In this document: piece after piece, positions 15,593 to 24,503 of the stretch | How the letters are laid out: each line of letters opens with the position of its first letter | Position numbering within the stretch: the stretch's first letter is position 1 | DNA from: Syntrophomonas sp. DTU018 | Lineage (GTDB): Bacteria > Bacillota > Syntrophomonadia > Syntrophomonadales > Syntrophomonadaceae | DNA: 48,409 bases | Reading direction: 5' to 3' | NCBI GenBank assembly: GCA_001513155.1 | Contig: LFSR01000020.1 | Coordinates: 1 to 48,409 of the forward strand | Program-made: the position numbers and the translations under genes | Notes under the pieces: model-generated | Databases searched by the model: none | The model's input: the letters and a program-made list of their open reading frames with translations, nothing else | Told to the model about the DNA's origin: nothing

Positions 15593-16633
15593 ATGCGCCG
15601 CATTGCTTTTTGGTATAGTGCAGAAAAACTAAGGGATAACTTTTTGGAGGCCTGCCTTGATCTGACTCCTCTGGTAGAACCCAGCGGATCCCAAGCAGTT
15701 TATTTAGATCTGACCGGAAGCCGGATAAAAAAACTCCTTCTGCAAAAACTGGCTGCTTATGCTGAAGGTAAGGCAAGAATAGGTATGGCTGCCACCCGCC
15801 TGACTGCCCATATAGCTGCGATCGCCCCTGGGCTGTTGCCTTCAGCTCGTTCCAAGGATTACCGGATCCACCGCTGGGCAGGGGGAGAACTTGTAGAGGT
15901 TCTGCCCCACCGGGATGCTTATTTTTTAGCCCCTTTGCCCCTGGAATGTCTCTATCCCCTGGAGAAGGCTGAGATGAAGAAACTGCGCCGCTCCGGTTTT
16001 GATCGTATAGGAGATATTGCTGCCCTTCCCCCTTATGAGCTGGTACGGCTGCTGGGGGAAAAAGGGCTGTACCTTTCCAACCTGGCCCGGGGTATTGATA
16101 ATACTCCCGTTATGGGCCTTTACCCCCCTTCCCGGATACTATACCAGCTTAATTTTGAACCAGAGCTGGACAATACATTGTCTTTACAGCAAATCCTGCA
16201 GCAAGCAGCCACCCAGTTATCTGCCCGGCTGCGCCAAAAGAATTCTGTCTGCCAGCGAGTCAGTCTGGAATTGCAGCGGGGCACTCACAAAGACCAGGCC
16301 CAGCGCTTGCTCCAGACAGGCAGCCAGGATGAACTGTTTTTGCGTCATGTTTTGGAGGGGCTCGCCAAAAACATAATGGCTCAGTATGACAGGGAATACC
16401 TGATAACCGGGATGACCATTATTCTGGATCAGTTTGCTCCCCTGTCCTGGTCCCAGCCTGATTTGTTCAGCTATCGCCCTATTTCCGCCGCCGAAGAACA
16501 ATCCCGCCTGGATCAGGTTTTAATCCGCCTGGAAAACCGTTTTCCCGGGTCTTTAAGCCGGGGGATAGCCATTGCCAGGCGGGAACAGGTACTGGCCCTG
16601 TGGGATCCCTGGAGGCTGACTCCCCATGAGTAA
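15593..16633 (+). CDS. imuB: ImuB-like Y-family polymerase relative, catalytically degenerate
   Basis: The 346-residue protein aligns by eye with Y-family DNA polymerases: TPLVEP at about residue 25, the VYLDLTGS segment, a helix-hairpin-helix-like region (LRRSGFDRIGDIAALPPYELVRLLG), and a little-finger-like C-terminal part. The active polymerases have SIDE before the FLDVTG-type segment; here it reads SGSQ, so the catalytic acidic residues are gone, and the first catalytic Asp at the usual N-terminus is absent too. This is the hallmark of ImuB, the non-catalytic hub of the ImuB-ImuC mutasome. I start at the ATG at 15593; an upstream in-frame ATG at 15545 lies within the promoter. The stop overlaps the next gene. 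Two LexA boxes precede it. No imuA is present here. Confidence 0.82.
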   Translation: MRRIAFWYSAEKLRDNFLEACLDLTPLVEPSGSQAVYLDLTGSRIKKLLLQKLAAYAEGKARIGMAATRLTAHIAAIAPGLLPSARSKDYRIHRWAGGELVEVLPHRDAYFLAPLPLECLYPLEKAEMKKLRRSGFDRIGDIAALPPYELVRLLGEKGLYLSNLARGIDNTPVMGLYPPSRILYQLNFEPELDNTLSLQQILQQAATQLSARLRQKNSVCQRVSLELQRGTHKDQAQRLLQTGSQDELFLRHVLEGLAKNIMAQYDREYLITGMTIILDQFAPLSWSQPDLFSYRPISAAEEQSRLDQVLIRLENRFPGSLSRGIAIARREQVLALWDPWRLTPHE

Positions 16634-16874
16634 ACTGCGGCATAAGGCTTTACAGGTAAGTTGCGATAATCAGGGCTCGCCCCTTAGCCTGCAAAAGGAC
16701 CAGCAAACCTTCCGGGTGGAGCAGGTTCTGGACTGCTGGCGGGATACAGGCTGCTGGTGGGAGGGAGAAAGCGAAAAGCTCTTTTACCGTTTGTCTCTGG
16801 ATAACGGAGCGATTGTAGAGATTTACCGTGACTTGGAAACTCATGCATGGTTACTGTATAAGGTTTATGACTAA
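16626..16874 (+). CDS. DUF6504-like small mutasome-associated protein
   Basis: The 82-residue protein has the core VEQVLDCWRDTGCWWEGE followed by LFYRLSLDNGAIVEIYRD and WLLYKVYD. This resembles the DUF6504 module found next to, or fused at the end of, Y-family/ImuB proteins; I assign it from recalled pattern, not a search. Its ATG overlaps the ImuB-like gene's stop by eight bases, so translation is coupled and the two products probably act together. A plausible role is a structural or binding appendage of ImuB, here encoded as a separate chain. No catalytic motif is visible. Confidence 0.65.
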   Translation: MSKLRHKALQVSCDNQGSPLSLQKDQQTFRVEQVLDCWRDTGCWWEGESEKLFYRLSLDNGAIVEIYRDLETHAWLLYKVYD

Positions 16875-16951
16875 GGACGGTCAGTCCATATCTCCAGCTT
16901 CCGGCTTGCTGGGAAATAGCTATCGCCTTTGATGAAAAGCCACCTTTTGGT

Positions 16952-17234
16952 GGCATTGCTGTGAAAATGGCTTCCCTAATGTGTCATTGCTGTGAAAAGA
17001 GCTCTCTTCGTGTCATCGCGAGGAGCGCAGCGACGTGGCGATCTCTTTAAATAGGCCTGCTGTTTGCGTTTGAGATTGCTTCGCTCCGCTCACAATTATC
17101 ACCTGAAGCACAGGCCACGATGAATGAAAAGTCCTCTTATGTGTCATTGCGCGCCCCTGAAAGGGGCGCGGCAATCTCATTCGTCTATCTGTCTCCCCGA
17201 TTGAGATCGCCACGTCGCTTCGCTCCTGGCGATG
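16952..17234. repeat. REP-like palindromic repeat array between the mutasome genes
   Basis: This 383-base gap between genes holds no plausible gene. A 16-base direct repeat (GGCATTGCTGTGAAAA at 16952-16967, one mismatch at 16983-16998) is followed by four palindromic units. Unit A (17011-17045) begins TGTCATCGCGAGGAGCG; unit B (17072-17096) is an inverted partial copy beginning GAGATTGCTTCGCTCC. Unit C (17142-17178) begins TGTCATTGCGCGCCCC and is strongly self-complementary; unit D (17203-17234) is inverted, GAGATCGCCACGTCGC. A/B and C/D are two head-to-head pairs. Unit D ends 11 bases before the dnaE ribosome site. The same family forms the island at 9232-9373. No transposase gene is present. 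Confidence 0.8.
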
Positions 17235-17257
17235 GCCTACAAGATGGAGGTAAAACG

Positions 17258-20200
17258 ATGAAATTCGTTCACCTGCATACCCATAGCCCTTTTTCCTTTC
17301 TGGATGGGGCCAGTTCCATCGAAGCTCTGGCAGAGCGGGCGGCCCAGCTGGATATGCCCGCTCTGGCCATAACTGACCACAACAATGTCTCCGCGGCGGT
17401 TAAATTTCACCAGGCTGCTTCCCGGGCAGGCATCAAACCCATCCAGGGCACGGAAGTGGAGATTCCCGGAGGTTATCACCTGACTTTGCTGGCCCGCAGC
17501 CCCCGGGGATATGCTTCCCTGTGCCGTCTGCTTACCCGCAGCCATCTTTCCCATCCCCGGGGCAATCCCTGCCTGGACCTTGAGTGGCTGGCAGAAGGAG
17601 AAGACATCCTGGTGCTGTCCGGGTGCCGGCAGGGACAAATCCCGGCCCTCATTTTAAAGGGGCACTACCAGGAAGCTCTGGAGTGCGCCCGCCGTTACCG
17701 GGATATGCTGGGCAGGGAAAATTTTTACATAGAGATGCAGGATACCCTGTTGCCAGGCAACCAGTTCCTCAACCACCAGCTGGCCCAGCTGGCTGACTGC
17801 CTGGGCCTGGAACCGGTGGCTACCAATAACGTTCACTATGCTGATCGCCCGGATTTTATGGTCCACGATTTGCTGACCTGTGTAAGGCACCTTCTGCGCA
17901 TAAATGATGTTCACCCGGCCCGGCCCCTCAATGCTGAACAATACCTAAAATCCGCTGAGGAGATGGAGGAACGTTTTTCCTTTTGCCCCCGGGCTCTGGC
18001 TAATACGGCAGTTATTGCTGGGCAATGCCAGGAGGTTTTCAGCAACACTCAGGTGCATTTTCCCCGTTTTGCCTCCCCGCCGGGGGGCAGTGCCATCGCT
18101 TACCTGCGCTCCCTTTGCTATGCCGGAGCCCGGGAACGGTACGGGAAAATATCCCCTCAGGTGCGGCAGCGCCTGGATTATGAGCTGGGAATTATCGAAC
18201 AGATGGGGTTTGCTGACTATTTCCTGCTGGTATGGGATCTGGCCCGGTTTGCCCGCCGCCAGGGCATCCGTTATGCCGGCCGGGGATCGGCGGCCGACTC
18301 CCTGGTAGCCTACTGTCTTTATATATGTGATGTGGATGCCTTGAAAAGAGGGCTCCTGTTTGAGCGCTTCATGAGCCCGGAACGTTCCCAGCTGCCGGAT
18401 ATTGATATTGATTTTGAAGCCCGTTACCGGGACCGGGTTATTGACTATGTTTATAAAACCTACGGTTCAGAACGGGTGGCCCGGGTGGCTGTTTACAACA
18501 CTTTTATGGCCCGGTCAGCGGTGAGGGATATCGGCAAGGTATTGGATTTCGACCAGGAGGAATTAGGCAGGATCGCTAAGAGCCTGCCCCATACTTACGC
18601 CGACCGCATCCGCGGTATGCTTCAGCTCCTGCCCGAGCTGCAGGACAGCCCCTTGAAAGAACAGCGGTTTCAGCTGCTCCTGGATGTATGTGAACATATC
18701 GCCGGATTTCCGCGTTTTCTGGGTACTCATCTGGGAGGCCTGGTGATCAGCGACGTTCCCCTGACCAATTTTACTCCCCTGCAAAAATCAGCCCTGGGCC
18801 CCGTTATAACCCAGTTTGACAAAGATGATGTGGAAGCTATCGGCCTGGTAAAACTGGACCTGCTGTCTTTAAGAACCCTGTCCGTGGTTCAGGATACCGT
18901 CCAGCAGATCCGTAAAACGGGCACCTCTTTGGATTATGATCGTATCAGCCTGGAGGACCAGGAAACTTATGAAATGATCAGTCAGGGAGAAACCATCGGA
19001 GTCTTTCAGCTGGAAAGCCCGGCCCAGCGAGCCCTGCAAACCCGCCTGGGAGCCAGTCACATGGAAGACATTGTGGCCAGTATGGCTTTAATCCGGCCCG
19101 GCCCCATTAAAGGGAACATGGTTGACCCTTATATCAGGCGGCGCCAGGGACAGGAAGAAATAACCTACCTGCACCCGCTCTTAAAGCCAATCCTGGAAAA
19201 AACCTATGGTGTGATACTCTTTCAGGAACAGGTAATCGAAATTGCCATTGCTGTGGCCGGCTTCACTCCCGGGGAAGCTGATCAGCTGCGGCGGGTCATG
19301 ACCCATGCCCGTTCCCAGCGGGTAATGGAAGAAATCGGCCGTCATTTTGTGCAAAAGGCCATCCTCAATGGCATAGAACCCCAAGTGGCCGAGTCCATAT
19401 TTGCCTGCATGGCCGGCTATGCCAGCTATGGATTCTGTGAAGCCCATGCCGCTGCTTTTGCCAATACCAGCTATAAGACGGCCTATTTGCTTAAGCACTA
19501 CCCGGCCCACTATTTTGCAGCTTTGCTGAACCACCAGCCCCTGGGATATTACCCGCCCCATGTGCTGGCTACGGAAATACGGCGGCGCGGCTTAAAGCTT
19601 CTGCCCCCAGACGTGAATAAAAGCAAAGCCGACTGCCGGGCGGGATCCCCATCGGCTATCAGAATTGGTCTGAAGCTGATTAAAGGTATAAGCCGCCCCA
19701 CCCTAGATGTGATTCACCAGGAGCAGGAAAAGAGTCCCTTTTCTTCTGCCGCCGATTTTATCCAAAGAATTGCTCCTCCCCGGGATGAGGCCGAAAACAT
19801 CATAAAATGCGGAGCCCTGGACAGCCTGTATCCTAACCGGCGTGAACTCCTGTCCCTGCTTCCCTATCTGGAATCAGCGGATAATCTGCTGTTTGCCGGA
19901 GACCTCCCCCCGGCTGGCACTATTGCCGATTTTTCACTCCCCCAGAAGCGTTTTATGGAACGGGAACTGCTGGGCTTGGATATAGAAGAACACTTCCTGA
20001 CTTTCCTGCGCCCCTGGCTGCAGCAGCAGAATATCATGTCATCCCGGGAACTGCACTCCCTGGAATCAGGCTGCCGCATACAGACAGCCGGAGTACTGGT
20101 CCATCCCCACCGCCCGCCCACCCGCAGCGGCAGAATAACGGTTTTTTTCGCTCTGGAGGATGAATGGGGACTGACGGATGTGACTATGTTTGAAGATGTT

Positions 20201-20338
20201 TATAAGCGCTATGGCGGCGAGATATTCAACCCGGCAGAAGGAGTGGTACTGGTCAGAGGCAAGTTGCAGAGAAGAGGCCGGGGCTTGACTGTTATAGCTG
20301 ATCAGGCCCAGCGCCTGCCCATATTGACAGTAAGGTAG
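17258..20338 (+). CDS. dnaE2: DNA polymerase III alpha-type, DnaE2/ImuC-like error-prone polymerase
   Basis: The 1026-residue protein is a C-family polymerase. It has an N-terminal PHP domain (HLHTHSPFSFLDG, ITDHNN), the palm motif PDIDIDF with catalytic Asp residues near residue 380, AGRGSAADSLVAY just before it, DLLSLRTL for the third carboxylate, helix-hairpin-helix repeats and a C-terminal OB domain (GVLVHPHRPPTRSGRITVF). The length is shorter than typical DnaE1 and fits DnaE2/ImuC. It retains the His-x-His of the PHP metal site. The start is the ATG at 17258 with GGAGG eight bases upstream; the upstream open frame is repeat DNA. Association with ImuB and two LexA boxes argues for SOS-induced translesion synthesis. 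A second replicative DnaE is not excluded. Confidence 0.88.
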   Translation: MKFVHLHTHSPFSFLDGASSIEALAERAAQLDMPALAITDHNNVSAAVKFHQAASRAGIKPIQGTEVEIPGGYHLTLLARSPRGYASLCRLLTRSHLSHPRGNPCLDLEWLAEGEDILVLSGCRQGQIPALILKGHYQEALECARRYRDMLGRENFYIEMQDTLLPGNQFLNHQLAQLADCLGLEPVATNNVHYADRPDFMVHDLLTCVRHLLRINDVHPARPLNAEQYLKSAEEMEERFSFCPRALANTAVIAGQCQEVFSNTQVHFPRFASPPGGSAIAYLRSLCYAGARERYGKISPQVRQRLDYELGIIEQMGFADYFLLVWDLARFARRQGIRYAGRGSAADSLVAYCLYICDVDALKRGLLFERFMSPERSQLPDIDIDFEARYRDRVIDYVYKTYGSERVARVAVYNTFMARSAVRDIGKVLDFDQEELGRIAKSLPHTYADRIRGMLQLLPELQDSPLKEQRFQLLLDVCEHIAGFPRFLGTHLGGLVISDVPLTNFTPLQKSALGPVITQFDKDDVEAIGLVKLDLLSLRTLSVVQDTVQQIRKTGTSLDYDRISLEDQETYEMISQGETIGVFQLESPAQRALQTRLGASHMEDIVASMALIRPGPIKGNMVDPYIRRRQGQEEITYLHPLLKPILEKTYGVILFQEQVIEIAIAVAGFTPGEADQLRRVMTHARSQRVMEEIGRHFVQKAILNGIEPQVAESIFACMAGYASYGFCEAHAAAFANTSYKTAYLLKHYPAHYFAALLNHQPLGYYPPHVLATEIRRRGLKLLPPDVNKSKADCRAGSPSAIRIGLKLIKGISRPTLDVIHQEQEKSPFSSAADFIQRIAPPRDEAENIIKCGALDSLYPNRRELLSLLPYLESADNLLFAGDLPPAGTIADFSLPQKRFMERELLGLDIEEHFLTFLRPWLQQQNIMSSRELHSLESGCRIQTAGVLVHPHRPPTRSGRITVFFALEDEWGLTDVTMFEDVYKRYGGEIFNPAEGVVLVRGKLQRRGRGLTVIADQAQRLPILTVR

Positions 20339-20358
20339 GAAGCTATCTTGTTTGATTA

Positions 20359-20769
20359 TCAGGGGTGATTCCCGGTTTCATAGCACCATTGGGCAATTTC
20401 GGCAATCAGCGCCAGCGGGAGCGGCTTGCTGTACGGCAATTGCACCGCGCCTTTGCTGGTCTTGTACTCTGTCAGCCGGTGGGAGAATTCCTCGATAGCT
20501 TTAGGGCCGGGGTACAACCCGATATGCTTTTTGAAGGCTGCAAAATGAATAATATTATGACCTTTCCAGTAGGTGGGCATACTCCAGGAGATCCGCTCCT
20601 CCGCTTCCGGGAGAGCAGCACGGAGAGTTTCCCGGACCTGGTGCAAAAACGGCTGGACTTCTTCCGGCTGCGCGGCAATATATGCGTCAATGGTTTTGGG
20701 CCTCTCACCGCAGGAGTGTTTTTGCTGCTGGTTTTTGAACTCCCGGCCGCATTTGGGGCATCGCCACAT
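20359..20769 (-). CDS. DUF1801 domain protein with N-terminal zinc-ribbon-like motif
   Basis: The 136-residue protein starts with CPKCG and KHSCG (residues 4-21), a small Cys/His knuckle, then a DUF1801/YdhG-like domain: IDAYIAAQPEEVQPFLHQVRE, ISWSMPTYW and FAAFKKHIGLYP. Domain members include an iron-chaperone-like protein in Bacillus, but a biochemical role is not established here. The ribosome site AAAGGAG overlaps the 3' end of the DUF1905 remnant upstream. It converges on dnaE2 with 20 bases between the stops. Confidence 0.8.
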   Translation of the reverse strand: MWRCPKCGREFKNQQQKHSCGERPKTIDAYIAAQPEEVQPFLHQVRETLRAALPEAEERISWSMPTYWKGHNIIHFAAFKKHIGLYPGPKAIEEFSHRLTEYKTSKGAVQLPYSKPLPLALIAEIAQWCYETGNHP

Positions 20770-20775
20770 TGCTAG

Positions 20776-20964
20776 TCACGCTCCTTTACTGTCACTATGA
20801 ACCATATCTCCTGGCTGTTTACCGATTTTTGCCCGGATATCCTTGCCCAGGCCAATAATATAACACCCCGAGCCATCGGCATTCTTCAAGCCCATATTTA
20901 CAATATTCCCCTCGTAAGGCTCGCCGGCAAAGGCAGCGTGAACTTTTACCCTGCCTTTTCCGAA
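20776..20964 (-). pseudogene. DUF1905-domain remnant
   Basis: Read leftward, an open stretch of about 60 codons encodes [17 protein letters not shown], then [20 protein letters not shown], then a stop. This is the recognisable core of the DUF1905 domain (small beta-barrel with IRK-IGK-PGD motif). An in-frame TAA lies directly upstream of the core, no start codon precedes the conserved part, and the usual tail after PGD is missing. It therefore looks like a decayed gene caught between the DUF2200 and DUF1801 genes. A very short internal ATG product is possible but would lack half the domain. Confidence 0.6.
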
Positions 20965-20976
20965 TTACCTATTGCC

Positions 20977-21330
20977 TTACTGCTTGCGCAGGATCTTCTC
21001 CATCGCCTTTCCTTTGGCCAGCTCATCGATAAGCTTATCCAAATAGCGAATTTCCCGCATAAGGGGTTCTTCAATTTCTTCTACCCGCACACCGCAGACC
21101 ACCCCTTTGATCAAAGCCCTGGCAGGATTCAACTGAGGTGCTCCGGCAAAGAAGGTTTCAAAATCGGTCTGCTTTTCCAGGTGGGCTTCCAGTTCTTCCT
21201 GGCTGTATCCGGTCAGCCAGCGGATGATTTCATCCACTTCCGCCTTGGTACGCCCTTTTTTCTCCGCCTTGGCCACATAATTGGGGTATACTTTGGCAAA
21301 ACTCATGGTATAGATAGGATGCTTGGCCAT
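20977..21330 (-). CDS. DUF2200 domain protein
   Basis: The 117-residue protein matches the DUF2200 pattern: [54 protein letters not shown] and [30 protein letters not shown]. Function is unknown; genes of this family are often found with other short accessory genes, as here. Start is an ATG behind AAGGGCGGTG. It is downstream of the ppdK terminator and heads a small leftward group of short domain proteins. Confidence 0.85.
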   Translation of the reverse strand: MAKHPIYTMSFAKVYPNYVAKAEKKGRTKAEVDEIIRWLTGYSQEELEAHLEKQTDFETFFAGAPQLNPARALIKGVVCGVRVEEIEEPLMREIRYLDKLIDELAKGKAMEKILRKQ

Positions 21331-21401
21331 AATACACCGCCCTTACAGAGATTTTTCTCATTGATAACAATAACATTTTAGCCCCTGGAAACAAAATAAC
21401 A

Positions 21402-21449
21402 TAGAAAAACAGGATATTACCATGGGAAAGCTTCCATGGTAATACCCTG
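21402..21449 (-). terminator. ppdK terminator
   Basis: A 16-bp almost perfect stem, CAGGGTATTACCATGG pairing with CCATGGTAATATCCTG (21434-21449 with 21410-21425), is followed leftward by TTTTT. It lies about 70 bases after the ppdK stop. Confidence 0.9.
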
Positions 21450-21521
21450 TTTGGTTTTACTTAAGTATTCAGAATAGCTACAGAGTTTTACAGGCCTTTG
21501 CACAATGAGCAAGCCCTGTTT

Positions 21522-24164
21522 CTACTGGGCTTTATGCTTGATAGCGGCCTGAGCGGCAGCTAATCTTGCTACCGGAATCCGGTAGGGTGAGCAGCTTACA
21601 TAGTTCAGACCGATCATATGGCAGAACTCGATGGAACTGGGCTCTCCCCCATGTTCCCCGCATATGCCCATCAGGACATCGGGTTTCACTGAACGGGCTT
21701 TTTCTACGGCGATCTTCATTAGGGATCCCACTCCCTCCCGGTCCAGCACCGCAAAAGGATTGTCCCGGAGGATTTTCTTTTCCAAATATACCGGGATAAA
21801 CTTGCCTTCCGCATCATCGCGGCTGAATCCCAGGGTAGTCTGGGTTAAGTCATTGGTGCCAAAGGAGAAGAACTCAGCTTCGGCAGCGATTTTGTCAGCG
21901 GTTAAACAAGCCCGGGGCAGTTCTATCATGGTGCCCACTGAATATTTTAATTCTTCTCCGCTTTCAGCCTTGATTTCTTCATAAACGGAATCAATCTCTG
22001 CTTTCAGCAGGGCCAATTCGCTGATATCCATTACCAGGGGTATCTCGATTTCCGCATAAGCCTCTACCCCTTCCTTCTTTAGCTGGAGCAGGGCTTCAAA
22101 AATAGCCCGTGCCTGCATGCGGTAAATCTCGGGATAGGTAATGCCCAGGCGGCACCCCCGGTGACCCAGCATGGGGTTAGCTTCTTTAAGACTTACAACT
22201 TTCTTCAGCAGTTCCCCTTTTTCAATGATAGCGGTGTTATTGGCATGCTGATGTTTCAACTCGGCAATTTCATGGATCAGGGTTTCATGATCGGGCAGGA
22301 ATTCATGCAAGGGCGGATCCAGCAACCGGATTGTGACCGGATACGGAGCCATGGCCTTGAGTATACCGTAGAAATCCTGGCGCTGGAACTCTAACAGTTT
22401 GGCCAGGGGTTTTTCCCTTTCTTCCAGGGTTTCGGCCATAATCATTTCCTGCACATAGGGCAGTCTTTCCTGAGCCATAAACATATGTTCAGTCCGGCAC
22501 AGGCCAATACCCTCAGCCCCGAACTCTCTGGCCCGGGCAGCATCTTCAGGGGTATCGGCATTGGCTCGTACTGCCAGGCTCTTTACCTGATCAGCCCACT
22601 GCAGGAGAGTCTCAAATTCATCAGACAAGGTCGGCTCTATCATGGGGACTTCTCCCAGCATAACATTGCCGGTGGCTCCATCAATGGTGATGATGTCCCC
22701 TTCTTTTACCACCAAGCCATTGACGGTAAACTGGTTGCCCGCACCATCTATTTTAATGGCCTCACAGCCGCACACACAGGGCTTGCCCATACCCCTGGCT
22801 ACTACCGCGGCATGAGAGGTCATGCCCCCGCGGGAAGTAAGCACTCCCTGGGCATGTATGATGCCGTGAATGTCGTCAGGGGTAGTCTCACTGCGCACCA
22901 GGACCACCTTTTCCCCGGCACCGCCTAATTTCTCCGCCACATTGGCATCAAAAACCACCTTGCCGCAGGCCGCACCCGGTGAGGCCGGCAGGCCTTTGGC
23001 AATAGGCTCTACCTTAACACTGGTGTCTATCTGCCGGTGCAGCAGCTGATTTAATTGCTCTGCGTCCACTCGCTGCAGAGCTTCTTCGATGGTTATGAGT
23101 CCCTCATTTACCATATCAACAGCTACCTTAACCGCAGCCCGGGCAGTACGTTTGCCGTTGCGGGTCTGCAGCATGTACAGGGTACCTTTTTCCACCGTAA
23201 ACTCAATGTCCTGCATATCCCGGTAGTGATTCTCCAGCTTCTGGCAGGTATCGATGAATTGCTGGTATACCCCGGGTAATTCTTCCTTCAGTTTATCTAT
23301 GGGCATGGGAGTACGAATACCAGCCACCACATCCTCACCCTGGGCATTGACTAAGAACTCGCCGTACAAGGTCTTTTCTCCTGTAGAAGGATTGCGGGTG
23401 AAGGCCACTCCCGTGCCGCAGTCCTGGCCCATATTGCCGAAAGCCATACATTGCACATTTACGGCGGTTCCCAAACTGTCGTCGATCTTGTTCAGGCGCC
23501 GGTAAACAATGGCCCGCTGATTGTTCCAGGAATTAAAAACGGCTTTTATGGCCAGAATCAACTGTTCCTTGACATCCTGGGGAAACTCGAAGCCCTTTTC
23601 CCTCAGCACCAGATCTTTATATTCACGGATAATTAACTGCAGTTCCGAGGCAGGTATTTCGTAATCGAAAATAACGCTTAGCTTGCGCTTATGTTTTTCC
23701 ACTATATCGTCAAAGAAAGCATGCTCTATATCCAATACTACATTGCCGAACATCTGGATAAAGCGCCGGTAGCAATCATAGGCAAAACGCTCATCGCCGG
23801 TCAGTTCCGCCAATCCCTGAACGGTCTCATCATTCAGGCCTAAGTTCAATATAGTGTCCATCATTCCCGGCATGGAAATAGCGGCACCCGAACGAACCGA
23901 TACCAACAAGGGGTTGTTTTTGTCTCCAAATCCTTTGCCGGTACGCTGTTCCAAAGCCTTCAGACTGGCAAAAGTCTGCTCCAATACTTCCTCTGGCAAA
24001 TTCCCTCCGGAAGACAGGTAAATATTGCAGGCTTCCGTAGTAATGGTAAATCCAGGCGGTACCGGCAGACCGATACGGGTCATTTCCGCCAGGTTAGCTC
24101 CCTTGCCCCCCAACAGCATCTTCATGTCAGAATTGCCTTCTTCGAATAAGTAGACGTACTTCAC
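21522..24164 (-). CDS. ppdK: pyruvate, phosphate dikinase
   Basis: The 880-residue enzyme interconverts pyruvate, ATP and phosphate with PEP, AMP and pyrophosphate. The N-terminal nucleotide-binding domain begins GGKGANLAEMTRIGLPVPPGF. The central swivelling domain carries GGMTSHAAVVARGMGKPCVCG, with the catalytic His and the neighbouring Thr that is the regulatory phosphorylation site in this family. The C-terminal PEP domain has FFSFGTNDLTQTTLGFSRDD and GICGEHGGEP with the catalytic Cys. Length is normal. Start is a GTG after GGGAGG. It lies downstream of ppsA on the same strand but across a 339-base gap with a hairpin, so it may have its own promoter. Confidence 0.97.
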   Translation of the reverse strand: MKYVYLFEEGNSDMKMLLGGKGANLAEMTRIGLPVPPGFTITTEACNIYLSSGGNLPEEVLEQTFASLKALEQRTGKGFGDKNNPLLVSVRSGAAISMPGMMDTILNLGLNDETVQGLAELTGDERFAYDCYRRFIQMFGNVVLDIEHAFFDDIVEKHKRKLSVIFDYEIPASELQLIIREYKDLVLREKGFEFPQDVKEQLILAIKAVFNSWNNQRAIVYRRLNKIDDSLGTAVNVQCMAFGNMGQDCGTGVAFTRNPSTGEKTLYGEFLVNAQGEDVVAGIRTPMPIDKLKEELPGVYQQFIDTCQKLENHYRDMQDIEFTVEKGTLYMLQTRNGKRTARAAVKVAVDMVNEGLITIEEALQRVDAEQLNQLLHRQIDTSVKVEPIAKGLPASPGAACGKVVFDANVAEKLGGAGEKVVLVRSETTPDDIHGIIHAQGVLTSRGGMTSHAAVVARGMGKPCVCGCEAIKIDGAGNQFTVNGLVVKEGDIITIDGATGNVMLGEVPMIEPTLSDEFETLLQWADQVKSLAVRANADTPEDAARAREFGAEGIGLCRTEHMFMAQERLPYVQEMIMAETLEEREKPLAKLLEFQRQDFYGILKAMAPYPVTIRLLDPPLHEFLPDHETLIHEIAELKHQHANNTAIIEKGELLKKVVSLKEANPMLGHRGCRLGITYPEIYRMQARAIFEALLQLKKEGVEAYAEIEIPLVMDISELALLKAEIDSVYEEIKAESGEELKYSVGTMIELPRACLTADKIAAEAEFFSFGTNDLTQTTLGFSRDDAEGKFIPVYLEKKILRDNPFAVLDREGVGSLMKIAVEKARSVKPDVLMGICGEHGGEPSSIEFCHMIGLNYVSCSPYRIPVARLAAAQAAIKHKAQ

Positions 24165-24307
24165 GTTAATATTTACCTCCCATCACAAACGCTGCATAAA
24201 ACCGACACAAAAAATTAACCCAATACGGTATTAGGTCTGGTAATAAATCAAAAATAGCCGAGTACATTGAATAATCCCCGGCATTTTAAAATTAATCCCC
24301 TTATAAT

Positions 24308-24341
24308 AGAGAAAAACGGTAATTTCTCCGTATTTCTCTAA
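24308..24341. promoter_or_regulatory. inverted repeat in the ppdK upstream region
   Basis: AGAGAAAAACGG and CCGTATTTCTCT form an imperfect inverted repeat about 145-180 bases upstream of the ppdK start. It could be an operator or a leader hairpin. The rest of the 24165-24503 gap is AT-rich, contains two near-identical TATATAACCTA-type stretches (24394-24436 area), and shows no gene. Confidence 0.35.
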
Positions 24342-24436
24342 AAATAAGGGAGACAGCTCACATTATATAATATAGCACAATAGGGTTATGAAATCTATAT
24401 AACCTACATTATTTTTCTTATATAACCTATATTAAT

Positions 24437-24474
24437 TAAGCCGGCCCAGCACTTTCTGCAGCCTGGCCGGCTTA
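24437..24474 (-). terminator. hairpin after ppsA
   Basis: TAAGCCGGCC (24437-24446) pairs with GGCCGGCTTA (24465-24474) about 30 bases after the ppsA stop. What follows leftward is AT-rich but not a T run, so terminator strength is uncertain. Confidence 0.55.
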
Positions 24475-24503
24475 TGCTTATCCCTGCTTATCAATCAGTT
24501 TCC

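Noticed and set aside
16952-17234. CRISPR-like array
   Set aside because: The units are palindromic, vary in length and orientation, and the intervening sequences are irregular; there are no cas genes.
17120-17257. N-terminal extension of DnaE by 46 residues
   Set aside because: The extension is a translation of palindromic repeat units; the GGAGG site and the family N-terminus place the start at 17258.
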